A DNA stretch of 64,000 bases from Polyangium fumosum. Its GTDB lineage: Bacteria > Myxococcota_A > Polyangia > Polyangiales > Polyangiaceae. The notes beneath the pieces were generated by a model. That model saw only the letters and a program-made list of their open reading frames with translations, was not told where the DNA came from and did not search any database. A program made the position numbers and the translations under genes. Below, in pieces: positions 9,601 through 21,578 of the stretch. The stretch spans positions 37,511-101,510 of the forward strand of contig NZ_SSMQ01000046.1 in the NCBI RefSeq assembly GCF_005144585.1, given 5' to 3'. The first letter of the stretch is position 1. Each line of letters starts with the position of its first letter.

Positions 9601-11090
9601 ACGATCCCCGTCGGCCGCACCCGGAAGAAGCCGCGCAGCGTCCCCTCGGCCACGCCCATCATGTGCCCACGCGCGGGATCCGTCGTCGGTTTGTCGAAGA
9701 CCTCGAAGTCCCGCGTCGTGATCTCCATCGGACCGTCGAGCGAGAGCGGCGAGAGCGTGCCGGTGAACCGCTCGAAGCGGCCTCGTTCGAGGTGCCAGGC
9801 CACGTGTGCCTGCGGGTGCACGCCGAGATCCCGGAGGAGGCCGGGGAACTGGAGATCGCGGACCTCGATCGGGCCCGCCGTGAGCGGCGCGCCGGGCGCG
9901 AACGGCTCGATCTTCACGTCGGCGATCTTCGCGGTGCCGTCGGCCCACGTGAGCTCGATCTTCGACACGCGTACGACGTCCTCGGCGATCGACAGCTCGC
10001 CCTCGAACGTCGTCGCGAAGACCTTGCCCGAGAGGCCCGGTCGATCCGCCTCGATGCGCCCCGCCACGCGCGGCAGCGTGGACTTGCCGTCGTGCTCGAC
10101 CTCCACGTCGAGGTCCACGGCGCCCGTGAGCCACGGCGTGTCCACGAAGCGATGCGCGAGCGGCACCGGAAGCCGCGTCCGCACGCGGCCACGAAACGCC
10201 GGCACGGCGAGCGGCGCCCCGCCCTTGGGCAGCTCCACGCGCAGCGCGCCGAGCTCGAGCTCCACCGAGCGCCAGTCCTCCCGCGCGAGCTCGCACCCCG
10301 GGCTCGTCTCCGCGTCCGGATCGAGATCCGCCGCCCCGAGGAGCCGGAGCCGCCGCACGAGCAGCCCCTCCGCGTCGACACGCACCCGCGTGTCGAGCCG
10401 GCAGATCACGTCCTCGTCGACCATGTCCTCGTCCGGTCGACCGGGCATGGGGTGCGTCCGGACGATCGTCGATTTCCCTGCGCGGAGCGCGATCTCGAAG
10501 GCCCCATCGTCCTCCGCGGACACGTCGACGTCGACCTCGCTGGTCACGACGTGCACGCCCTCGACGAGCGCGTCGATGCGCGCGTCCGTCACGGCGAGCG
10601 AGGAGAACGGGGCCCGCGCCTTCGCGGCCGAGGGCTGCGAGGCCGGCAGTTTGTACACGAGGTTCTTCAGCGCGCCGCCCTCGACCACGGCGCGGATCCG
10701 CGGCCCGAGCACCTCGACCTCGCCCACGTCGAGCTCCCCGTCGAGCAGGGAGAACACCCGCGGACGAACGCTGATCCGCTCCACCGCGAGCACGGGCGCG
10801 CCGCCGTCGGTCGCGTCGACGACCACGTCTTCGAGGTCGATCGCCATCGGCCACGCTTGCACGGCGACCCGGTAGCGGGCGACGACGCCGAGCTCCCGCT
10901 GCACGAGCGCAGCCGTCTCGCGCGCGGCCCACGCGCGCACGGTGCCTGTGCGCACGAGCGCCCCGAGGACGAGCGGGATCGCTCCGACGAGGGCAAACAG
11001 CACGCAGAGCGCGACGGCGAAAGCGCGGCCGACGTCGCGACGCCCGCGTTTTCGCGTGCGTTTGTTCGTCGGCGCGCTCCCGGACACCAT
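6666..11090 (-). CDS. TamB-like translocation/assembly or lipid-transfer protein
   Basis: 1474 residues. TamB/AsmA-type proteins span the periplasm from an inner-membrane anchor as long beta-groove rods and work with Omp85 partners or in phospholipid transport. One N-terminal transmembrane segment (about 21-45, after a basic RTRKRGRR stretch) is followed by about 1400 residues of repetitive beta-strand sequence rich in DLDV/VDVDA patterns. The C-terminal 350 residues fit the TamB domain (formerly DUF490), including LDLTSDPPLGQEDIVLLLTLG and a closing barrel-like SSIEWRLGKR. ATG 11090 is directly followed by the basic region and TM. The Omp85 gene is downstream on the same strand but separated by the PhnD-like gene. 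Confidence 0.85.
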   Translation of the reverse strand: MVSGSAPTNKRTRKRGRRDVGRAFAVALCVLFALVGAIPLVLGALVRTGTVRAWAARETAALVQRELGVVARYRVAVQAWPMAIDLEDVVVDATDGGAPVLAVERISVRPRVFSLLDGELDVGEVEVLGPRIRAVVEGGALKNLVYKLPASQPSAAKARAPFSSLAVTDARIDALVEGVHVVTSEVDVDVSAEDDGAFEIALRAGKSTIVRTHPMPGRPDEDMVDEDVICRLDTRVRVDAEGLLVRRLRLLGAADLDPDAETSPGCELAREDWRSVELELGALRVELPKGGAPLAVPAFRGRVRTRLPVPLAHRFVDTPWLTGAVDLDVEVEHDGKSTLPRVAGRIEADRPGLSGKVFATTFEGELSIAEDVVRVSKIELTWADGTAKIADVKIEPFAPGAPLTAGPIEVRDLQFPGLLRDLGVHPQAHVAWHLERGRFERFTGTLSPLSLDGPMEITTRDFEVFDKPTTDPARGHMMGVAEGTLRGFFRVRPTGIVLDDVAIETPKSELHTTVKLFFRSYLDIEIAKGSHVDLSELSPLRNIPIAGIADVAAVARGPFTRPKVEADVAIKGFEFAAFSFGDVESARVFFEPFDLRLADVHVRKGESKIRAPEVHVDFDAGPNVVVDAELDTQSAPHLWLHDFYRIVHLDDDPRFAEIDGNASGTARVHFVVGGPEDRCGAGRLRVKTKMHLEEVALFGEKYSDGDVDVDLDWEDREAGAAGMNLDVHAASLRKGTGSLLATVSVRPGGRVSGQAIATGIPIDHLDALGRMGKPLDGSISAIANISGTVSQLEAQADVQISPIRIGPSSLPSSQLRVLMGSEGTQVKTVGWTRCGNPRSGPFDRAEYDRDTSAGTFRVDGMLAGGQLALSDVRITRQKHKVVTGKLTTRGLDLGTLANLIPGVAFSATPPHGSLDAALEIRRLPLDDLAKSDVIVTLTGLDLDRGGRRVSLQGTPGPIVVQNNTLVLPDLELVVQSGSGLSAPIALGGRVQRLVTTPEFDVGLRVGPLDLGRLSADMQQVSRARGSLEANLRVQGTTNALRYGGSARLRGGELALRGMPVSLDDIEVDVAVTNSEVRILRGAAKVGGGEVSLTGRMPIRGFELGTAEASILARGVKMPLGEGINLTADADLSATFRPFTSDEERAERNLPEVKGTVSLTSFTYSRPIALSLDLNQLAGGPKRTAVETYDPKNDALRFDVNVVSPRPMRFSNGLVDMLLEVTPPGLALSGTNQRYGARGNLRILPDSKLRLRNSEFTVREGSVRFDDPLRLSPRIDLRAQTEYRRYAATSAPGAAPADTSTSAAATATLGQQWRINLYAHGNQENVKLDLTSDPPLGQEDIVLLLTLGLTRAEMDRGLASSLGETVGLEALAALTGADKAVKTIVPLIDEFRFGTSYSSRTGRTEPTVTLGKRITEDVRATVTTGITENREVRSSIEWRLGKRVIVQGAYDNTNDVSSSPLGNLGADLRWRLEFE

Positions 11091-11250
11091 GGCGCCGAGC
11101 TTACCTCAGGCCGGTCCCCCGTGCCGGGATCACCGCCCCGCATGCACCTTCGGCGCTTTACGCGGCCCGAGAATCCTGGAAACATCCTTCTGTCTTGCGT
11201 GCGAGGTCCCGGTGCGGGTGCGCCTGTGCTTCGTGTTGTTCGGAGGACCG

Positions 11251-12961
<1,711 letters not shown>

Positions 12962-12969
<8 letters not shown>

Positions 12970-13038
12970 CCGAGGGGCGATAAGCTTGCTGCGCGCCTCG
13001 AATCGTCGGTCGGGCTCCTCGGAATACATGTGTATTCC
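12962..13038. other. Hairpin and palindrome after the first MopE-repeat gene
   Basis: GCCCCT-N5-AGGGGC (12962-12978) overlaps the stop codon, and GGAATACATGTGTATTCC (13021-13038; 8-bp arms, 2-nt spacer) follows 43 bp later. Neither has a T-run. They lie in the 141-bp gap between two convergent genes and may end transcription or protect the 3' end. Confidence 0.35.
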
Positions 13039-13110
13039 TGCGTCGCCCTCCCTAGCTTCGAGGCGCTCGCGGCGCTTCTCGGCCCTCGGCTGCGTTTCGA
13101 TTTCCTAGGT

Positions 13111-14166
13111 TTATTTTACCCCATAGGTCGCCACGATCGGCGCGTGGTCCGTTGCGTCGTCCACGTCGTCGCCGTGGCGAATGGTCACGGACGCCTGATC
13201 GAGCATCCCTGCGAGCAGAGGGTGCGACATTTGGTGGTCCACGAGCTCCAGCGCGCCCTGGTAATCGTAGGTCCAGCGGACGTTCGCCGGCACGAAGTCG
13301 GGCGCATTCGTGTACGTCCCGTCCCCCTCGCCGATCATCGCGAGGTAAGGCGGCGAGCCCGGCACGTCATTAAAGTCGCCGAGCACCAGCACCCCGCGTG
13401 ACGGGTCCTCCTTCACGAGCGCGTTCGCGATCGCGCGCGTGCGTTGCGCCTCCGCGAGGCGCTTGTTCGGATTGTCGTCCTCCTTCGCCTTGAAATGCAC
13501 GCCGAGGAGCACGAGCTTTCGCCCGTTGTAGGTGAGGTGGTATTCGGGGCAATCGCGCGAGAATCGATACGTCGGCCCCACCGTGCCATTCAGCGGGAAT
13601 TGCTCGTCCTTGTGCGAGACGACCTTGTCGAGCGGCAGCTTCGAGAGAATTCCGATGTCCACGCCGCGCGGGTCGTTTCCGTCCACGATCCCGATGCTCG
13701 TGTATTTTCCACCAAGCTCGCTCTGCACGAGGTCCGCGAGGGAAGCCTCGTTCTCGACCTCCTGCAGCACCACGACGTCCGCGTCGATCGCCGAAAGCAC
13801 CACGCCGATGGCCTTTCGATGGTTCACGTATTGCGCCGTCGACCGCACCACCTCGTCCGCCGCCGCGCTGTCGTTCTTGTCGTTCAGATAATTGCGAACG
13901 TTCCAGTTGGCCACGCGCAGCGGCAGCGGGTCCTTCGGCGCCCCGCCGCCGGCGCCGCCGTTCCCGCCGCTCCCGCCCGTCCCGCCGCTCCCGCCGGCAT
14001 CGCCGCCCGCGCCCTCCCGGACGCGGCCTTCCTGCCCGCACCCTCCGCTCGAAAGCACGAGCAGCGCGGTCGCGAGCGCGCTGCCCACCGTGAGCCTCCC
14101 CGCGCGGGCGAGGCAAGTCCATCCACCGAAACGAGAGCCTTGAGATCGAGAAGAAGCATGCAACAT
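13111..14166 (-). CDS. Lipoprotein of the endonuclease/exonuclease/phosphatase family
   Basis: 351 residues. The N-terminal signal peptide ends at a lipobox (LSSGGC) followed by a Gly-rich linker (GGSGGTGGSGG), like the two flanking lipoproteins. The catalytic domain has the family blocks NWNVRN, VVLQEVEN (metal-binding Glu), GVHFKAK, GDFND and a closing DATDHAP with the catalytic His. Substrate (nucleic acid, phospholipid or inositol phosphate) cannot be told. Surface-anchored nucleases of this fold are common in predatory soil bacteria. ATG 14166 gives a compact signal peptide; the frame remains open to 14352, so the start is uncertain. Confidence 0.8.
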   Translation of the reverse strand: MLHASSRSQGSRFGGWTCLARAGRLTVGSALATALLVLSSGGCGQEGRVREGAGGDAGGSGGTGGSGGNGGAGGGAPKDPLPLRVANWNVRNYLNDKNDSAAADEVVRSTAQYVNHRKAIGVVLSAIDADVVVLQEVENEASLADLVQSELGGKYTSIGIVDGNDPRGVDIGILSKLPLDKVVSHKDEQFPLNGTVGPTYRFSRDCPEYHLTYNGRKLVLLGVHFKAKEDDNPNKRLAEAQRTRAIANALVKEDPSRGVLVLGDFNDVPGSPPYLAMIGEGDGTYTNAPDFVPANVRWTYDYQGALELVDHQMSHPLLAGMLDQASVTIRHGDDVDDATDHAPIVATYGVK

Positions 14167-14383
14167 GCGCTCAGTGTCCCGTCGCCATTCCGGCGCGGCA
14201 AGCCCCGCGTCGTTCTCCGCTTCACGATGCGGCGCATGGTCAGGTTCGTAACCATGCATGAGCACGCCGCTTCGGCGCATGACGACGGGGCGCGCGGACC
14301 CCCGGCCTTTACAGCGCTTCGTGATCCATGCGAGGATCAATCGACCAGGCATTCGCTTGGAATATTCTTTTCAGGAGCGGGCC

Positions 14384-16432
14384 ATGCGGAACCTCATGCG
14401 CGAAGGGCTGTTCGCGGGCGCAATTTTCCTCGTCGTCGGCGTCGCTGCATTCGGGTGCAGCGACGGCGGATCCTCGTCCTCCAACGGCGCGGGCGGCAGC
14501 GGCGGGGCGGGCGGGCGCGGCGGGGCGGGCGGCGAGGGCGGCGAGGGCGGAACCGCCGTTTGCAACGAGGGGGAGACCCAGCCTTGTTATACCGGCCCCG
14601 CGGGCACCCAGGGCCAAGGGGAATGCAAAGGCGGCACCGCGACGTGCGCCGGTGGCCAGTGGTCCGCGTGCGCCGGCGAGGTCTTGCCGAGCGCCACGGA
14701 GACGTGCGACGGCAAGGACGACGATTGCAACGGCCAGGTCGACGACGCCATCGCGCAGGTCACCTGCGGCCTCGGCGCCTGCTCCGTCACCGTCGACGGC
14801 TGCAAAGACGGCGCCGTCCCCGATTGCACCCCGCTCCCGCCGCCCTCGGGAACGGAGACGTGCGACGGCAGCGACGACAATTGCGACGGCCAGATCGACG
14901 AGGGCTGCACCTGCGTCGACGGACAAACGCAATCGTGTTATTCGGGCGGCGCCGCCACGAAGGGCGTCGGCGCATGCAAGGACGGCACGCAGACCTGCGC
15001 CGGCGGCACCTGGGGCCCCTGCGAAGGGGAGACCCTCCCCGTCGTCGAGGCCTGCGACGCGCTCGACAACGATTGTGATGGGATGTCCGACGAGGATCTC
15101 GGGCAGACCACCTGCGGCGCCGGCGCCTGCGCGAACACCGTCGAGAGCTGCGTGAACGGCATGCCCCAGGCTTGCAATCCCGGGATGCCGAGCCCCGAGA
15201 CGTGCAACGGCGTCGACGACGATTGCAATCTCCTCATCGATGACGGCCTCGGCACGCTCACCTGCGGCATGGGCGCGTGCCAGAAGACCGTGCAGGCTTG
15301 CGTCGCGGGACAACCGCAAATGTGCGTGCCCAGCATGGGCACGGCCGAGACGTGCAACGGCGTCGACGACAACTGCAATGGTCAGACGGACGAGGGCAAC
15401 CCCGGCGGCGGCGGCGCGTGCCCCACGGGCCTCCAGGGCGTCTGCGCGGCGGGCGTGCTCAACTGCCAGAACGGCTCGCTCACGTGCGCGGCGACGACCA
15501 TGGCCGGCGCCGAGACGTGCGACGGCAAAGACAACGACTGCGACGGCCAGACGGACGAGGGCAACCCGGGCGGGGGCGTTGTGTGCTCGACCGGAAAACC
15601 CGGCATCTGCGGGCCGGGGACGACGGCCTGCACGAACGGCGCGCCGGTCTGCAACCAGAATGCCCAGCCCGTGGCCGAGGTTTGCAATGGCGTCGACGAC
15701 GATTGCGACAGCCAGACGGACGAGGGCAACCCGGGTGGCGGCGCGGCGTGCACCACCGGCCTTCAGGGGGTTTGCGCCGCGGGCACGCAGACGTGCACGA
15801 GCGGGGCACTCTCGTGCAAGCAGAACGTCATGCCTTCCACCGAGATTTGCGACGGCAAGGACAACGATTGTGATGGGCTGATCGACGAGACGGTCCCGAA
15901 CATCGTTTCGATTTTTTCCGAGACCTTCGTGAACAACACCGCCGGGTGGGGGCTCGGGACCGAGTGGCAGATCGGCGCGGCCAAGGTGTCCAGCGGGCAC
16001 GGGTATGGCTTCCCGGATCCCGCCGCGGATCATACCCTGACCGCGGACAACGGCGTCGCGGGCGTCGTCATCGGCGGCAATGCGAGCACGGTGGTTCACG
16101 CGGCCTACTACCTCACGAGCCCCGTCATCAACACGAGCGGCACGGGATTCGTGACCATGGACCTCTGGCGGTGGCTGAACAGCGACTACGACCCCTACAT
16201 GATCAACACGATCGAGGTCTCCGCGAACAATGGCTCGACCTGGACCGTGATCTGGCAGTCGGGCGCCATGCCGGGCATCCAGGAGCAGGCGTGGAACAAC
16301 TACAACTATGATCTGACCGCCTACAAGTCCGCGACCATGCGCGTCCGTTTCGGCGTCAGCGTCAATCAGCTCGACGCGTATGTCGTGTCGTCCTGGAATC
16401 TGGACGACATCGTCATTCGCCGCTGCCAGTAG
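14384..16432 (+). CDS. MopE-repeat lipoprotein with C-terminal jelly-roll-like domain (paralogue 2)
   Basis: 682 residues, a paralogue of the gene at 11251 with the same layout: signal peptide with lipobox (AAFGC), Gly-rich linker, eight CDGxDDDCNGxxDE-type repeats, then a C-terminal beta domain (from ETFVNNTAGW to SWNLDDIV). The repeats bear regularly spaced Cys and Asp residues, as in MopE-type metal-binding repeats. The two copies differ by two repeat units, consistent with expansion by recombination. ATG 14384 has CAGGAG at good spacing. The gene ends just before a bidirectional terminator. Confidence 0.8.
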   Translation: MRNLMREGLFAGAIFLVVGVAAFGCSDGGSSSSNGAGGSGGAGGRGGAGGEGGEGGTAVCNEGETQPCYTGPAGTQGQGECKGGTATCAGGQWSACAGEVLPSATETCDGKDDDCNGQVDDAIAQVTCGLGACSVTVDGCKDGAVPDCTPLPPPSGTETCDGSDDNCDGQIDEGCTCVDGQTQSCYSGGAATKGVGACKDGTQTCAGGTWGPCEGETLPVVEACDALDNDCDGMSDEDLGQTTCGAGACANTVESCVNGMPQACNPGMPSPETCNGVDDDCNLLIDDGLGTLTCGMGACQKTVQACVAGQPQMCVPSMGTAETCNGVDDNCNGQTDEGNPGGGGACPTGLQGVCAAGVLNCQNGSLTCAATTMAGAETCDGKDNDCDGQTDEGNPGGGVVCSTGKPGICGPGTTACTNGAPVCNQNAQPVAEVCNGVDDDCDSQTDEGNPGGGAACTTGLQGVCAAGTQTCTSGALSCKQNVMPSTEICDGKDNDCDGLIDETVPNIVSIFSETFVNNTAGWGLGTEWQIGAAKVSSGHGYGFPDPAADHTLTADNGVAGVVIGGNASTVVHAAYYLTSPVINTSGTGFVTMDLWRWLNSDYDPYMINTIEVSANNGSTWTVIWQSGAMPGIQEQAWNNYNYDLTAYKSATMRVRFGVSVNQLDAYVVSSWNLDDIVIRRCQ

Positions 16433-16439
16433 CTCCCAC

Positions 16440-16485
16440 AAAAAAACGCCCCCGATCCTCCTGGATCCGGGGGCGGTTTTTCTTT
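16440..16485. terminator. Bidirectional rho-independent terminator
   Basis: CGCCCCCGATCC (16447-16458) pairs with GGATCCGGGGGCG (16463-16475), with one bulged C and a 4-nt loop. The plus strand continues in TTTTTCTTT and the minus strand in seven T's. It serves the convergent MopE-repeat gene (ends 16432) and ettA (ends 16503). Confidence 0.85.
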
Positions 16486-16502
16486 GGCACTCGAACGAAA
16501 CG

Positions 16503-18182
<1,680 letters not shown>

Positions 18183-18296
18183 GTTTCTTTTACCGCTCTC
18201 GCGAGTTGATGATGAATGGGAAGGGGAGGGGGAGGCGGCGAAGGATACCGAAAGCCGACGATTCGTCACGCCCGACGTACGGGTTCTCCCGCAACT

Positions 18297-19889
18297 TCAG
18301 GCCTTCCCGAGGACCTTCCGGACGAGCGACAGGTCCTTCTTGCCAAGCTCGCCCGTCACCACGAGCACCGAAAGATACAGCGCGCCGGTCACGAGGCCTT
18401 GGGCGAGCACGGCCGGTTTGCCGAGCCAAGGCAGCCGCATCCCCACGGCCACCGTCACCGCCGCGGCCACGAGCACCCGCACGAGCGAGAGCGGCGCGAC
18501 GAACGCGCCCGCCTCGCGCCGCAGCGCGAGCGCCGCCACGACGGCCACGAGGCCGAGCGCGACCGACGTCGAGATCGCCGTGGCGAGGAGCATCGGCGGG
18601 CCAAACGGCAGGCGCGGCGTCACCCCCACGCACCCGAGCGCCACGAGGCAGACCGCGAGCGCATTGAACGCCGCGCTCATCCGCTCGCGCCCGAGGCCCG
18701 TCAGCGCCGCCGAGCTGATCCCGAGGATCGCGAACGACCCCATCCCGAGCGCGAGCACACGGAGCACCGGCCCGCCGTGCTCCCAGATCGCACTCGATTT
18801 GTAGGCAAATCGCAGCACGTGTGGCGCGAGCGCCGCGATCGTCCCCGAGACCGCGCCCGTCACCACGAGCGCGATGCGCACGCCAGCGCGCGTGTACTCG
18901 GCGACGAGCGGCTCGCTCTTTTCGGCCCGGGCCTTCGCGAGCATCGGGAAGAGCACGAAGCTCACCGACATGAGGAGCTGGTAGGGCAGGAACGAAAAGA
19001 GCTGCACGCCGCGGTAGATCCCGAGCAGATCGTCGGACGCGGTCGCCGCGAGCCCGAGCCGGCTCGCCTCGCGCCCGACGAAGCGGCTGAGCAGGAGGAA
19101 GTCGGTCTGGAGCAGGAGGTTCAGCGCGATCTGGCCGAGCGCGAGCGGGCCGAGGAAGCCGAGGTAGTCGCGCGCGCTCGGCCCCGCGGCGCCGAGGCGG
19201 CCCACCCCCGAGCGGGTGATCGCGATCGGCACGATGAGCGCGGCGGCGGAGACGAACCCGATCGTCGCGCCGAGCGTCCCGCTCCCGCCGAGCCGGAGGA
19301 GCGCGAAGGCCCCGACGCCCATGCCGATCGTGCGCAGCAGCCCGTAGCCCACGTCGAGCCCGGCCTGATCGAGGAAACGCCTGCGTCCGTTCAGCGACCC
19401 CACGAGCGGCGCGTAGATGCCGTAGAGCAGCACGACGGCCGCGACGAGGCGCAGCGGCGTCGCGACGTGCGGGGCGCCGACCGCCGCCGCGATCGTCCCC
19501 GCGGCGAGCGCGAAGCCGAGCGAGAGCACGACCGCGAGCACCACGTGGACACGCAGCGTGCGCGCAAAAACGGCCCCCTCCTCGCCCGCGGAGGCCGTCG
19601 AGACCGCGCGGGACACGCCCTGGAGCGCGGTCGAGACGACGACGTTGTTCAAGACGCCAACGATCGCGAGGACGCGGGAGATCTGCCCGTAGCCGGCCTG
19701 GCCGAGCAGCCGTTCGAGGAGGAGCTGCTGAACGAAGCCGAAGAGGATGAACGAGACCTTCGCGAAGGCGATGGCGAGCCCGCCGCGCCCGGCGGTGCGC
19801 GCGGCGCTGGGCGTCGGGAGCGCGGGGGCCGCTCCGCTCGCGGCAGGCGCGGGGGCGTTCGTCGCGGGGGCGGGCGCGGCTTCTTGCAC
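18297..19889 (-). CDS. Polysaccharide/oligosaccharide flippase (Wzx/MATE-like)
   Basis: 530 residues with about 14 hydrophobic segments from residue 40 onward. The architecture is that of the MOP superfamily: lipid-linked oligosaccharide flippases in the inner membrane. Segments such as RVLAIVGVLNNVVVSTALQGVSRAVS and LLLQTDFLLLSRFVG fit the Wzx/polysaccharide-biosynthesis family. The N-terminal 30 residues are Ala/Pro-rich and probably cytoplasmic. GTG 19889 is the first start after a GAAGAAG stretch. It lies 114 bp upstream of ettA on the same strand; no glycosyltransferase is nearby, so the substrate is unknown. Confidence 0.75.
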   Translation of the reverse strand: MQEAAPAPATNAPAPAASGAAPALPTPSAARTAGRGGLAIAFAKVSFILFGFVQQLLLERLLGQAGYGQISRVLAIVGVLNNVVVSTALQGVSRAVSTASAGEEGAVFARTLRVHVVLAVVLSLGFALAAGTIAAAVGAPHVATPLRLVAAVVLLYGIYAPLVGSLNGRRRFLDQAGLDVGYGLLRTIGMGVGAFALLRLGGSGTLGATIGFVSAAALIVPIAITRSGVGRLGAAGPSARDYLGFLGPLALGQIALNLLLQTDFLLLSRFVGREASRLGLAATASDDLLGIYRGVQLFSFLPYQLLMSVSFVLFPMLAKARAEKSEPLVAEYTRAGVRIALVVTGAVSGTIAALAPHVLRFAYKSSAIWEHGGPVLRVLALGMGSFAILGISSAALTGLGRERMSAAFNALAVCLVALGCVGVTPRLPFGPPMLLATAISTSVALGLVAVVAALALRREAGAFVAPLSLVRVLVAAAVTVAVGMRLPWLGKPAVLAQGLVTGALYLSVLVVTGELGKKDLSLVRKVLGKA

Positions 19890-19976
19890 GGCGGCTTCTT
19901 CGCAGAACGCGCGCGGGAGGGCAACCGCTCGTTGCCGGGCCGGGAGGTGATCTTCGCGTGGGCTCGAAAAAAGTTC

Positions 19977-20004
19977 TTGACGGACGAAGCTCCGCGGGTA
20001 TCCT
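19977..20004 (+). promoter_or_regulatory. Probable promoter of tRNA-Asn
   Basis: TTGACG (19977-19982), 16-bp spacer, TATCCT (19999-20004). The expected start is near 20011, 15 bp before the tRNA. Confidence 0.55.
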
Positions 20005-20025
20005 CGCGGTCCGTTTCGACGCCAT

Positions 20026-20101
20026 TCCAGCTTAGCTCAGTCGGTAGAGCAGGCGGCTGTTAACCGCCGGGTCGCTGGTTCGAGTCCAGCAGCTGGAGCC
20101 A
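20026..20101 (+). tRNA. tRNA-Asn (GTT), CCA encoded
   Basis: Complete cloverleaf: acceptor TCCAGCT (20026-20032) pairs with AGCTGGA (20091-20097), discriminator G, then genomic CCA. Anticodon stem GGCGG/CCGCC encloses the loop CTGTTAA with anticodon GTT (20059-20061). The T-arm contains GGTTCGAGTCC. Gene-poor DNA and recombinase relics follow, as at tRNA genes used for integration. Confidence 0.97.
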
Positions 20102-20144
20102 TTTCTTCCTCCTCGCGAACATTGCGAGAGGCGTCAGTAAACAG

Positions 20145-20180
20145 CGGCCCCTGAGAGCGAGCTCCGGGGCCGTTGCCTTT
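20145..20180 (+). terminator. Probable terminator of tRNA-Asn
   Basis: CGGCCCC (20145-20151) pairs with GGGGCCG (20166-20172) and is followed by TTGCCTTTT. The 3' arm context CTCCGGGGCCGTTG recurs in a second hairpin at 23798-23823. Confidence 0.6.
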
Positions 20181-20182
20181 TC

Positions 20183-20789
20183 TCCCCTGATTCCCCGAGG
20201 GTTTGCGCCTCGGCGAGCGTCGCGTGCGCCAGGATGGCGATCGCACGGAGAGCGCCGCGTGCGTGAAGACGAGCGCGGCGAGCGCGTGCGGGACGGCTTT
20301 CGCGCTCTCATCTCGGTCCCGTGGGGAGAGAGAAGCCGAGACGCGGTTAACAGCCGACGCTCCGTTTCCGGGACAGTGCCCCGGCGATCAACTGTCCCGC
20401 GCAGGGTGGGACTGTTGACCAACGCGGCGCTGTCCCATGCGAGCGCGGAACGGGCGCCCCCACGTTGGCGCGTGGCGCGCCGAGCGCAGTGGTCCGGGGC
20501 GTGGGCGCGTTCGGGGGCTGCGGCGCGCACGTGGGAGCCTTGTGCGCGACGGGCACCGCAACCGAACTCTGTCCAAACGGGATCGCCATCGCGGGCGGCA
20601 GGCGCCGAAAGAGCCACCAGCGGGCCGCGCCGAATCCGGAGTCTTCGTTCGCCTGCGGCGCACTTCGCCTCCGAAGCAGGGCTTTGGGCGGGCGCTCACC
20701 GGTCCCGGGGGACCGGTTCGTCCTTCACCAGAACGCCGTGCAGCCTATCATGCCGCCACCGGTACAGCGTCCCGGCGCAGACGCCCACG
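20183..20789. other. Gene-poor stretch after tRNA-Asn with GGGACAGT inverted repeats
   Basis: No convincing gene. CGGGACAGT (20369-20377) and ACTGTCCCG (20391-20399) are 9-bp inverted arms; a related TGGGAC...GTCCCA pair starts about 10 bp later. On the minus strand near 20700-20790 a short stretch reads VCAGTLYRWRHDRL, reminiscent of an excisionase-type HTH, but has no proper start or length. This looks like degraded mobile-element DNA. Confidence 0.45.
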
Positions 20790-21578
20790 TCAGACGGTCC
20801 GGACGGTGCCGCCGTCGATGATGAACTCGGCGCCGTGGATCGCGGCGGCGCGATCCGAAGCCAAGTAGGCAATGAGATCGGCAACCTCTTCGGGCTCGGC
20901 TGCACGCCCGATCGGGATACCGCCCAGAGCATCAAGGACTCCTTGCCGCGCCTCCTCGACCGTGCCGCCATTGGCGGCCTGCAGACGCTTCAGCATGTCG
21001 ACGGACGACTCGGTCATGATCCAGCCGGGGGAGACGGCGTTGACCCGCACGCCCTTCGGCCCCAGCTCTTTGGAGATCGACTTGCTGTAGGTCCTGAGCG
21101 CGGCCTTTGCGGCGGCGTAGGCAGTGGTCGATTCGGGGAGCGGCAGGATGGATTGGATAGAGGTGATATGCACAATCGCGCCGGCACCCCGTTCCATCAT
21201 CTGCGGAGCCAAGAGGCGATCAAGGCGGACCGTGGCCATGAGGTTCAGGCTCAGTTCGGCGAGCCAGTGATCGTCCGTCAGCGCGAGAAAGCCGCCGCCC
21301 GGCGAGGCCGAGCCACCGATCACGTGGGCGAGGATGTCGACGCCGCCCATACGCTCGAGCGCCGCCTTGGCCAGGGTCTCGCCGCCTTCGGCCGTCGTCA
21401 GATCCGCGCGGACGAACTCGACGCCGTCGATGGGCTCCAGGGTTCCGCGGGCTGCGGTGATAACCCGGGCGCCCCCGGCCAGGAAGCGGTCGACGGTGGC
21501 GCGGCCCAGACCCTTGCTGCCGCCGCTGACGAGCACACGTTTTCCAGCGAACTCCGAGGGATTAGCTTTGATGTTCAT
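20790..21578 (-). CDS. Short-chain dehydrogenase/reductase
   Basis: 262 residues, a typical classical SDR. The cofactor motif is VLVSGGSKGLGRA (about 15-27), followed by a Ser in SIQS, the YAAAK catalytic Tyr/Lys and VSPGWIMT; the protein ends in IIDGGTVRTV. It is an NAD(P)-dependent oxidoreductase; the substrate is unknown. Its ATG overlaps the TGA of the upstream SnoaL-like gene (ATGA, 21575-21578), so the two are translationally coupled, and a LysR gene diverges from the pair. This trio resembles cassettes of alphaproteobacteria, and it sits next to recombinase relics, so lateral origin is likely (inference). Confidence 0.85.
   Translation of the reverse strand: MNIKANPSEFAGKRVLVSGGSKGLGRATVDRFLAGGARVITAARGTLEPIDGVEFVRADLTTAEGGETLAKAALERMGGVDILAHVIGGSASPGGGFLALTDDHWLAELSLNLMATVRLDRLLAPQMMERGAGAIVHITSIQSILPLPESTTAYAAAKAALRTYSKSISKELGPKGVRVNAVSPGWIMTESSVDMLKRLQAANGGTVEEARQGVLDALGGIPIGRAAEPEEVADLIAYLASDRAAAIHGAEFIIDGGTVRTV

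Noticed and set aside
20060..20617. Minus-strand ORF ending in LLDSNQRPGG
   Set aside because: That ending is the translated antisense of the tRNA-Asn T-arm, a well-known false-protein signature.
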